Source of the DNA: Prevotellaceae bacterium
GTDB taxonomy: Bacteria; Bacteroidota; Bacteroidia; Bacteroidales; Bacteroidaceae
Length of the DNA: 6,041 nt
Assembly (NCBI GenBank): GCA_022508685.1
Contig: JAFLUS010000132.1
Location: 1-6,041, forward strand
Direction: 5' to 3'
The notes under the pieces were generated by a model. That model worked only from the letters and a program-made list of their open reading frames with translations, was not told where the DNA came from and did no database searches. Every line of letters begins with the position of its first letter. The first letter of the stretch is position 1. Of the stretch, positions 1 to 5,986 are shown one piece after another. Both the position numbers and the translations under genes were made by a program.

Positions 1-177
1 ATTTTGTCAAAACAATACCTCCATTTTTCGGAAATTTCAGACAATCGATATTCTGTAGTCTTTTGCCATTTTTACCCCGTGAAGCGTTAAAATGCGCCAA
101 GAGTGTTTAATAATGTTAAAAAATCACAATTTAACATTTTTTAATTGCAGGGGGGATAGCAAATCCATACAAATTCG
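1..177. other. AT-rich intergenic region, no gene seen
   Basis: This stretch has no open frame with a plausible start and protein-like composition on either strand. It is about one third GC by hand count of lines 61-180. It contains A and T tracts (118-123, 137-142), an inverted repeat and a run of six G (150-155). It is probably the upstream flank of the promoter at 178-185. The tail of a gene lying to the left of the window could not be recognised. Confidence 0.6.
116..144. repeat. AT-only inverted repeat upstream of the promoter
   Basis: TTAAAAAAT at 116-124 is exactly complementary to ATTTTTTAA at 136-144, with an 11-base spacer. A second, overlapping pairing is possible between GTTAAA (115-120) and TTTAAC (130-135). 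The arms are spaced by about two helical turns and made of A and T tracts, so the segment may be curved DNA or an upstream promoter-stimulating region. It could also be a weak AT-rich terminator for a gene further left. The sequence alone does not decide. Confidence 0.4.
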
Positions 178-185
178 TACCTTTG
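178..185 (+). promoter_or_regulatory. Bacteroidota -7 promoter element (TACCTTTG)
   Basis: TACCTTTG followed by CC matches the TAnnTTTG -7 consensus recognised by the Bacteroidota housekeeping sigma factor. It lies 138 bases before the start of the large secreted-protein gene. The transcript should begin near 190-194, giving a leader of about 130 nt. A good -33 element is not present: the nearest TTG (145-147) is 30 bases upstream, further than the usual 19-21, and a run of six G fills the interval. The promoter may therefore be weak, helped by an activator, or rely on the AT-rich upstream DNA. Confidence 0.65.
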
Positions 186-197
186 CCAACGCAAATG

Positions 198-222
198 GTA
201 TGGGCATATGTTGTGCCCATAC
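198..222 (+). promoter_or_regulatory. Leader hairpin 1 (9-bp perfect dyad)
   Basis: GTATGGGCA (198-206) and TGCCCATAC (214-222) are perfect inverted repeats with a 7-base loop, and a T-G wobble could close it further. It begins only a few bases after the predicted transcription start. In RNA it would form a hairpin at the very 5' end of the leader, a position known in other bacteria to protect mRNA from decay. As DNA it could instead be an operator for a dimeric regulator. The adjoining second foldable element makes the RNA reading somewhat more likely. Confidence 0.6.
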
Positions 223-270
223 GTGCGCACCTCTCTCGGCATACATATAGCGATATGGAGCCGCGCGCAC
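223..270 (+). promoter_or_regulatory. Leader hairpin 2 (imperfect stem, three helices)
   Basis: Immediately after hairpin 1, GTGCGC (223-228) pairs with GCGCAC (265-270), CGGC (237-240) with GCCG (260-263), and CATAT (244-248) with ATATG (253-257) around an AGCG loop. An asymmetric bulge (229-236 against 264) and a small internal loop (241-243 against 258-259) interrupt the stem. The outer arm abuts hairpin 1 with no gap, so the two could stack end to end. The rest of the leader (271-323) is A/T-rich and unstructured, leaving the start codon open. It matches no riboswitch class I can name. The pairing was found by eye, without energy calculation. Confidence 0.45.
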
Positions 271-280
271 AAGACTATCG

Positions 281-320
281 ACAATACTGACAATTTATTA
301 TCAATACTAACAAATTCAAA
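281..320 (+). repeat. Imperfect 20-bp tandem repeat before the start codon
   Basis: Positions 281-300 and 301-320 match at 13 of 20 places, with CAATACT shared exactly, then ACAA and TT. The repeat lies between the leader hairpins and the ATG at 324. It holds no Shine-Dalgarno sequence and is rich in A and T, as is usual for Bacteroidota translation starts. It may be a simple duplication of an unstructured, ribosome-accessible sequence; a regulator binding site is possible but unsupported. Confidence 0.35.
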
Positions 321-323
321 CTA

Positions 324-3300
324 ATGAAAAAGCAATTTTTGTGGATGATGCTATGCATCGTCTGTGCGTTGAGTTGGCAAACAGCCCAAGCACAATCGAA
401 AGTGGACATCACGGATTTGTACATTACAAATCCGGGATTTGAATTAAGTTCTCCCGAGGGATGGAATATCACCAAATCCTCTGACACGGGAGTAAAATCA
501 ACGTCCAATGAGACTTATGCCATGTCAAATTCTGAAGGGAAATATCTTTTCAATACATATTGGCAAGGTACGCCCATTTATCAGACAATTACAAATCTTC
601 CTGCAGGAGATTATACGCTGTCTGCTGTGGTTGCCAGTGATGGTGCTACCATTTATTTAATTTCCGGTGATAATTCTGAAGATTACGCTTATGTAGAAAC
701 CACGAACAAGGCCGTGGGAATTCTTATTGAAAAGACTTTCACACTCACAGAGCGTACAAATTATAAAATAGGTGTTGTTGGTGGTGATGATGGCACAGCA
801 GGAGAACACAAACCATACAGAGAAGATGGTTATTGGTGGTATAAAGCCGATGATTTCAAATTACACCTCAACGTAACCGGAAACAATGTGCCTGAGGCGT
901 TTGATGCTGAAGTCAAAAACATTGTAGCAGAGTTATTACAAGTAAATACTATGGCTACGGCGGTTAAAGCATCGTTAAGCAGTGCATCCGCAACATATAA
1001 TAGTAACACCACAATTGCAAATTTGCAGACATTACTCAGTGCCATAAAAGCCGCTCGTACGTCCATTGCAAGTTATCAGACAATCGCAGGCGGTGTCATT
1101 CCTACAACTGAAACTACAAATTGGGATATCACTACACCCAAAGGTGAATTGGCATGTAATACATGGTCTAATGAAGGCGACACGGATGGCTCTGGCATGA
1201 CAACACCATTTATTCAGGACTGGGTTGGCAGCGGAACACCTCTTGGCGAAGGTAATCTCTATTATACGCTGGCAGGATTGAATCCGGGTGAAAAATATAC
1301 AGTAACAGCACGTGTACGTGTGTTGAATGAAGCCGAGGGCAATGTCGTTGAAGGAGCAACATTCTATGTGAATGGCGAATCAAAAGACATTACGGAAATA
1401 TGTACTAAAGGCAAATATGCCATTGTCTCTGTTTCTGCAGAAGTAAACGCAGAAGGTAAATTGGAATTTGGTGTACATAGTTCAAGCACCTCTCAATTCA
1501 ACTGGATGGCAATTAAGGACGTTACGATTGCGGAATACGCAGGCGTGAAAGTATCAAACATTTCATTTAACACCTCCAATGCCAACTTAACTACCGGAAG
1601 GCAATTGACATTGGTTGCGACGGTAACGCCCGACAATGCTGACGACAAAACGCTGACATGGACTTCTTCTGACCCCAACGTTGCATCGGTTACAGCATCC
1701 GGCGTTGTTACTGCCCTTGCTGCAGGTACAACTACTATTACGGCAAAGGCAAATGACGGTTCTGAAGCAACAGCATCAGCAACAATCACTGTAGCCAATG
1801 CTGAAGCACCGACATGGTTCTCCGCCGTTAACACTGGAGAATTTTATATCAGAAATGTGGGAACAGGACGTTTCCTCGGTCAAGGCAACAGTTGGGACAC
1901 TCAAGCCTCGCTGATTGTTCATGGAAAGCCGATAAAGGTAACAGCATCGAATGGTAAATATAAATTGACTGAAATCGTCAAGGCAAATGCAGGTCTTGGT
2001 GCAGACTGCTATACCGACAATGGCACACCTGTGGAACTGACCATTGCAGAAGTTTCCCCCGGTATTTATACGATTGACTACAATGGTGCCCTGACTGCAG
2101 CAAATGCCGGCAACACTATCGTATCTTATCAAAATATTGACAAAACGAATGCGCTTGCACAATGGCAGTTCCTCACACGAGATGACATGGAACGCAACTT
2201 GTGGACAGGCAGCGATGCGACATTCTATGTAAAGGGCGCGTTGGCACAACGCGATGCAAGCACGAACAGCGCATGGACTGCTTCCAACGTTACGACAAGT
2301 TTCGGCGATGGTGATCTTTCACCAACAAACGCTTATGTTTGTTCAGAATCTTGGCATAAAGATGCATTCTCATATACGCAGACTGCAACAGTGCCAAATG
2401 GTAAGTATAAAGTAAGCGTCCAAGGCTTTAATAATGGAACGAGTGACGCAAAACTGATTGCCAACGAAGCAAATGTACAATTGCGCGCTCAAAGTTCTGA
2501 AAACCATGGAATGACTTGCAATTCTCGCACAACTGCTGCTAAAGTTTTTGAAGCAGGATATTATCACAATGAAGTAGAAGTAACTGTTACGAACAACACG
2601 TTGAAACTTGGCGTAGAAGGTTCGTCAAAAGATTGCTGGGTAGCATGGAACAACTTTGAATTGGAACTCCTTGAGTATACACATGTCAACTCCATCACGG
2701 CAACACCCGAAGAAAACGAAATTATCATCGGTAAGACAACCACTATCACAACTACAATTGACCCCGAAGATGCTTCTTTCCCGACAGTATACTATACTTC
2801 TTCCAACGAAGCAATTGCAACGGTCAATCAAGACGGTCTTGTTAATGCCCTCGCGACAGGAGATGTAACAATCACTGCCATGGCAAACAATCAGAGCGCA
2901 AAAGTTGAGATTTCCGTCATCGAACCTCCGGTAATTCCGACAGGCGTCACACTGAACGAAACGAACATTGAATTGACTGCTACATCCAACACTGCAACCT
3001 TGACCGCCACGGTTGGTCCAGAAGGTGCTCCACAAGATGTTGTATGGTCAACAGCAGACGCAACAATTGCAACCGTTTCTGCCGAAGGTAAGGTAGAAGG
3101 CGTACTGCCCGGAACAACGACAATCCGTGCAACTGCACTTGGATTTGAAGACGTATATGCTGAAGCAACTGTAACGGTTACTTATGCAGAATCTGAAGTG
3201 CCAGAACCCGATTATAAGAACGATAATGCCACACGCACACTGTATATGCCCGGCGACAATCTTATCAAGAACGGTTCATTCGAATATGCTGATCCTTTCT

Positions 3301-4964
3301 ATGGATGGACTAACGCTGCATCAGGAGCATTAGCGAAAGACAAATTCAAAGTAGAAACAGAAGGTGATGAAAAATATCTTGTTGGTACGACAAATGAAGG
3401 TTCGGATAAGGCAGGTTCACTTCGCATGGTATGGGAAATCGAAAAAGACAAAACATATACATTCTCATATCGTGTGAAAGCACTGGCAGCGAACGCAGTT
3501 GGTAAAGAACAAGAATTTCTTGTTACTTCGCTGACAAATACTGTAGGTACCGAAACGAAAAAGCTTGGCTTGCCGACAACAACTGCTGAATGGACAACTA
3601 AGAACTATACGTTTACTAATACCGACGGATACAAATATGTACAAATATGTTTCCGTTGGTTGTCTAACCAATTCGGTTTTGATAATTTCTACTTATCTGA
3701 AATCACTGAAACAACAGAAATAGGTAACGTACAATATGCTTTGGATGCCATTCCGCAAATGAACATCGGTGAAGGGGCTTTCCAATATTCACAAGATGCC
3801 ATTGATGCAGCAAGACTCCTCGTACAAGGCGAAGCAGGTGTAGAAGATGTTGAAGAGGCTCACAAAGCACTGCAAACTCTCAATCAGCCGAAAGAAGGAC
3901 AGTTGTTCAATATCATTAACATCTCTAACGGTTACAACCATGCAAATAAAGCTTTGACATTTAAGGCTGCAAAAGAAGCAGACTTTACTGCGGAAAAATT
4001 CACAACAATGGGATGGAGCGAAAAAGCAGGCTCTATGTATCCGCAAGCAGTGAAATTGACTCCAGTTGAAGATGTATTGAATGGTTATACTATTAGTTAT
4101 ACACGTGCCGACGGCAAAGATGTTTATGTAGCAACTGGCAAAGGTGCAGGGTTTAGTTCTGACACAAGAGCAATCCGCCCGACAACGACACCAGCACAAG
4201 CATTAACTATGGTTGTTGAAGTAATTGGCGACCACCAATGGCGTTTGCTGAATACCGAATCAAAGGCTGCCGGAAGCAACTATCTCTATGTAGGTGCAAA
4301 CGAAGCTGCACAAGATGATGGTTTCTATACAAGTGGTACGAAATACGCAAGTATTACATTTGCTGAAGCAGCCGAAACAGAGTATGCTTTGACTGTTGCA
4401 GCCGAAAACCAATATGGTACGCTGATTGTTCCGTTCGATACGGAAATTCCGGAAGATTTGACAGTATATGCTGTGAATGGAACTGAAGGTTCGCTGCTGA
4501 CAATGGAAACCGTTGACGAAATCAAGGCAAATGTACCGTACATCGTATTCGCAGAGAGCGGTATCGCAACAACGACGCTGTCCGGACTTGGCAACGCATA
4601 CACGGATACTGAATACACGGACACGGAAGGCATGCTGACCGGTCTGTATGCAGAAAAGGAAATTACGGAAGGTTACGTATTGCAGAATCAAGGCGGTGTA
4701 GTAGCATTCTACCAAGTGAATGCTGAAAAACCCGTCAAGGTTACGGCTAACCGCGCTTACCTCAAAGCAACAGACGGTATCGACGTGAAGGGTGCTTACT
4801 TCTTCGACGACGAAGCAACCGGTATTCAGAACGTGCTCAACGCCTTCACGACTGGAAATGTTGAAGTGTTCAACGCATCGGGCGTTCGTCAGAACGGTCT
4901 GCAGAAGGGCTTGAACATCATCCGCATGGAAGACGGCAGCGTTCGCAAAGTAATGGTAAAATAA
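324..4964 (+). CDS. Giant secreted multidomain BIG2/jelly-roll surface protein, likely glycan-binding or adhesive
   Basis: The 1546-residue protein has a clear Sec signal peptide (residues 1-23, hydrophobic core F5-A15, cleavage at AQA|Q). Domains judged by eye are: jelly-roll-like 30-183 (opening NPGFE), helical linker 187-255, jelly-roll-like 260-405, BIG2 Ig-like 408-491, beta-trefoil-like 500-618 (FYIRNVGTGRFLG), jelly-roll-like 625-785, two more BIG2 domains 787-867 and 873-955, a CBM4/9-like jelly roll 970-1128 (NLIKNGSFE), helical linker 1130-1190, beta-trefoil-like 1191-1350, a beta-rich region 1354-1501 of a type common in Prevotella surface proteins (YGTLIVPF, YVLQNQGGVVAFY), and a tail 1505-1546 ending KVMVK. 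The tail resembles a type IX sorting signal. BIG2 domains usually act as spacers, while jelly rolls and trefoils often bind sugars. No catalytic domain or motif is evident, so adhesion or glycan capture is an inference. The ATG at 324 is chosen because the signal peptide starts there; no Shine-Dalgarno is present. GC rises from roughly 32-45% near the 5' end to about 52% at the 3' end. The gene itself I cannot name. Confidence 0.88.
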   Translation: MKKQFLWMMLCIVCALSWQTAQAQSKVDITDLYITNPGFELSSPEGWNITKSSDTGVKSTSNETYAMSNSEGKYLFNTYWQGTPIYQTITNLPAGDYTLSAVVASDGATIYLISGDNSEDYAYVETTNKAVGILIEKTFTLTERTNYKIGVVGGDDGTAGEHKPYREDGYWWYKADDFKLHLNVTGNNVPEAFDAEVKNIVAELLQVNTMATAVKASLSSASATYNSNTTIANLQTLLSAIKAARTSIASYQTIAGGVIPTTETTNWDITTPKGELACNTWSNEGDTDGSGMTTPFIQDWVGSGTPLGEGNLYYTLAGLNPGEKYTVTARVRVLNEAEGNVVEGATFYVNGESKDITEICTKGKYAIVSVSAEVNAEGKLEFGVHSSSTSQFNWMAIKDVTIAEYAGVKVSNISFNTSNANLTTGRQLTLVATVTPDNADDKTLTWTSSDPNVASVTASGVVTALAAGTTTITAKANDGSEATASATITVANAEAPTWFSAVNTGEFYIRNVGTGRFLGQGNSWDTQASLIVHGKPIKVTASNGKYKLTEIVKANAGLGADCYTDNGTPVELTIAEVSPGIYTIDYNGALTAANAGNTIVSYQNIDKTNALAQWQFLTRDDMERNLWTGSDATFYVKGALAQRDASTNSAWTASNVTTSFGDGDLSPTNAYVCSESWHKDAFSYTQTATVPNGKYKVSVQGFNNGTSDAKLIANEANVQLRAQSSENHGMTCNSRTTAAKVFEAGYYHNEVEVTVTNNTLKLGVEGSSKDCWVAWNNFELELLEYTHVNSITATPEENEIIIGKTTTITTTIDPEDASFPTVYYTSSNEAIATVNQDGLVNALATGDVTITAMANNQSAKVEISVIEPPVIPTGVTLNETNIELTATSNTATLTATVGPEGAPQDVVWSTADATIATVSAEGKVEGVLPGTTTIRATALGFEDVYAEATVTVTYAESEVPEPDYKNDNATRTLYMPGDNLIKNGSFEYADPFYGWTNAASGALAKDKFKVETEGDEKYLVGTTNEGSDKAGSLRMVWEIEKDKTYTFSYRVKALAANAVGKEQEFLVTSLTNTVGTETKKLGLPTTTAEWTTKNYTFTNTDGYKYVQICFRWLSNQFGFDNFYLSEITETTEIGNVQYALDAIPQMNIGEGAFQYSQDAIDAARLLVQGEAGVEDVEEAHKALQTLNQPKEGQLFNIINISNGYNHANKALTFKAAKEADFTAEKFTTMGWSEKAGSMYPQAVKLTPVEDVLNGYTISYTRADGKDVYVATGKGAGFSSDTRAIRPTTTPAQALTMVVEVIGDHQWRLLNTESKAAGSNYLYVGANEAAQDDGFYTSGTKYASITFAEAAETEYALTVAAENQYGTLIVPFDTEIPEDLTVYAVNGTEGSLLTMETVDEIKANVPYIVFAESGIATTTLSGLGNAYTDTEYTDTEGMLTGLYAEKEITEGYVLQNQGGVVAFYQVNAEKPVKVTANRAYLKATDGIDVKGAYFFDDEATGIQNVLNAFTTGNVEVFNASGVRQNGLQKGLNIIRMEDGSVRKVMVK
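4599..4628 (+). repeat. 15-bp in-frame tandem duplication (YTDTE x2)
   Basis: Two adjacent 15-base units encode YTDTE twice (residues 1426-1435 of the large protein) and differ at two third-codon positions (GAT/GAC and ACT/ACG). The silent differences show it is not a very recent copy. It lies in a loop-like part of the C-terminal beta-rich region. Confidence 0.7.
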
Positions 4965-4975
4965 GTATTGAATGC

Positions 4976-5001
4976 AGCGTGGGAGTTTCCGCTCCCACGC
5001 T
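4976..5001 (+). promoter_or_regulatory. Intercistronic GC-rich hairpin without U-tract
   Basis: A 10-bp perfect stem (AGCGTGGGAG 4976-4985 with CTCCCACGCT 4992-5001) encloses the 6-base loop TTTCCG. It sits 12 bases after the stop of the large gene and 20 bases before the ATG of the small gene. No T-run follows (CCCAACACAG), so a classical intrinsic terminator is unlikely. The octamer CGCTCCCA occurs twice in tandem (4990-4997, 4998-5005), so TGGGAG (4980-4985) could pair with either copy, giving two alternative folds. Likely roles are protecting the 3' end of the long upstream message, partial termination, or setting the ratio between the two products. No promoter-like TAnnTTTG lies in 4965-5021. 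Confidence 0.7.
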
Positions 5002-5021
5002 CCCAACACAGAAAAGAAATC

Positions 5022-5192
5022 ATGAAAAAGATATATGAAGTTCCATCCATGCTGGTGGAAGAAATTGCAATCGAGAATGTGATTGCATTGTCAACGACGG
5101 GTAAAGAGGCTGACCCCGACATCCCTGTTTTGACAGACAAACGTGATGAATACGACGAAGGCGGTTCGGAATGGACGAACGGCCTGTGGTAA
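5022..5192 (+). CDS. Small acidic protein of 56 residues, MKK-Y-x-x-P type, function unknown
   Basis: The ATG at 5022 is preferred because the protein then opens MKKIYEVPSMLVEEIAIENV, a pattern I recognise from many unnamed small Bacteroidales proteins, and because a purine tract (GAAAAGAAA, 5011-5019) lies just before it. An in-frame TTG at 4968 would extend the frame through the intercistronic hairpin and adds unconvincing sequence. The product has 13 acidic against 5 basic residues. Its first half alternates hydrophobic and acidic residues (LVEEIAIE), and its end is aromatic and glycine-containing (DEGGSEWTNGLW). No signal peptide, membrane helix, cysteine or known catalytic motif is visible. 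It follows the large gene by 57 bases with no promoter seen between, and it precedes a strong terminator, so it is probably co-transcribed. It might be a regulatory or chaperone-like partner, or a peptide precursor; none of these is shown. Confidence 0.72.
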   Translation: MKKIYEVPSMLVEEIAIENVIALSTTGKEADPDIPVLTDKRDEYDEGGSEWTNGLW

Positions 5193-5213
5193 TCGCCTCA
5201 TCTGAAGAAAACG

Positions 5214-5251
5214 AAAATGGCTTGCGTAGGAATGCGCAAGCCATTTTTTTT
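5214..5251. terminator. Strong intrinsic terminator, probably bidirectional
   Basis: AAAATGGCTTGCG (5214-5226) pairs perfectly with CGCAAGCCATTTT (5235-5247) around an 8-base loop, and eight T (5244-5251) follow on the plus strand. It starts 21 bases after the stop of the small gene. Read on the minus strand, the same stem ends in TTTT, then CG and TTTTC, and begins about 30 bases after the stop of the convergent secreted-protein gene. It should therefore stop both transcripts, more efficiently on the plus strand. Confidence 0.92.
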
Positions 5252-5281
5252 GTGGAGTGTCGTACGGTGTGAAGATGTCTT

Positions 5282-5980
5282 TCAGCGAATCAGGATTTTG
5301 CGTCCGCCTACGATGTAGCATCCGCGAGGGAGAAGCGAAACATCGCAGTGCCACTGCCGACCGGCGAGGTCGCAGATGACGGACGATGCCTTGGATGAGG
5401 GCGATGCAGACGGCGCGGCAATGGCTGTTTCGCCGGGCAGATAGGTAACGGCAATGCTCCGCAGCCATAGGCGGCATTGCTTGCCTGCCGATTTATTGCG
5501 CGTCGTCGTCAGGACAATCGTTCCCTCGCCTGTACCTTCGAACGTGTAGGTGCTGTTGGCATGTGCCGTGCCCTGCAAGATTTGTTGCGAACTGCCGAAG
5601 GCATTGCCGCCCACCGCTGCCGACATGACCGTCTTGTCGCCGTTGGTGGATGCTTCGACGTCGATGCGCTGTATCTGTCCCAACTCGGCAGCATCGGTGC
5701 ACGTCAGCACGATGTTGGCATTGCCGTTGCCGCTGCGGGCGCAACGCCCATAGAGGGAGCCTTCGCCTTCAAACTCGTCGGCAGAATCGAATTGCGGACT
5801 TGTCCAACGCAATTCGCCGTCAGCCACGGAGAGTCCGCTGTCGGTGAATGTAGACACGACGGTGACGGCAGTCTGGGCTGTACAAGCCGTTGCTGCCACC
5901 GCCGTCAGGAGAAATGCGTGCATCCGCATTCCGATGCGCCGCTGCAAGGAGGGAAGGATGTGCATGGAAAGATGCTTCAT
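5282..5980 (-). CDS. Secreted protein with one beta-sandwich domain and a sorting-like C-terminal tail
   Basis: This 232-residue protein carries a Sec signal sequence with hydrophobic core 21-32 (HAFLLTAVAATA) and likely cleavage at CTA|Q (35/36). Cys33 follows ATA, a poor lipobox, so a lipoprotein is less likely. Residues 40-182 form a beta-rich domain with the pattern IDVEAST, VGGNAFG, YTFEGTGEGTIVLTTT and LRSIAVTY, typical of jelly-roll-like domains in Bacteroidota exported proteins. A low-complexity Ala/Ser/Pro linker (185-199) leads to a tail, VICDLAGRQ then LPRGCYIVGGRKILIR, which resembles a type IX sorting signal. The start at 5980 lies 6 bases after the upstream stop, suggesting coupling, but it gives a long N-region with two arginines. 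Starting at Met18 (5929) gives a more standard signal peptide. No enzyme motif is seen, and its ligand is unknown. GC is about 60% in a sampled line. Confidence 0.78.
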   Translation of the reverse strand: MKHLSMHILPSLQRRIGMRMHAFLLTAVAATACTAQTAVTVVSTFTDSGLSVADGELRWTSPQFDSADEFEGEGSLYGRCARSGNGNANIVLTCTDAAELGQIQRIDVEASTNGDKTVMSAAVGGNAFGSSQQILQGTAHANSTYTFEGTGEGTIVLTTTRNKSAGKQCRLWLRSIAVTYLPGETAIAAPSASPSSKASSVICDLAGRQWHCDVSLLPRGCYIVGGRKILIR

Positions 5981-5986
5981 GTGTGA

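Noticed and set aside
1561..1800. Possible recent DNA-level duplication among the three BIG2 domains
   Set aside because: The three copies (residues 408-491, 787-867, 873-955) share only the fold pattern and short motifs such as TTTI-A and IATV. They are too diverged for a recent duplication.
4976..5001. Intercistronic hairpin as an ordinary intrinsic terminator of the large gene
   Set aside because: There is no T-run after the stem, and a true terminator with eight T follows the next gene. Partial termination remains possible and is noted as such.
4260..5009. A 249-codon open frame on the minus strand, antisense to the end of the large gene
   Set aside because: It is cysteine- and phenylalanine-rich, has no recognisable domain, runs through the intercistronic hairpin, and lies opposite a well-supported coding frame. 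Long antisense frames arise easily opposite this codon composition.
4968..5021. N-terminal extension of the small protein from the TTG at 4968
   Set aside because: The extension is encoded by the hairpin arms and gives NAAWEFPLPRSQHRKEI, unlike anything expected, whereas the ATG at 5022 gives the recurring MKK-Y-x-x-P start behind a purine tract.
5091..5477. A 128-codon minus-strand frame across the gene junction
   Set aside because: It would read straight through the strong terminator stem and overlap both the small gene and the secreted-protein gene in other frames. Its composition is not protein-like.
5477..5986. A 169-codon plus-strand frame opposite the minus-strand secreted protein
   Set aside because: The product is rich in Cys, Arg and His with no domain or signal. 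The opposing frame has a signal peptide, a beta domain and a sorting-like tail, and fits the terminator and the operon spacing.
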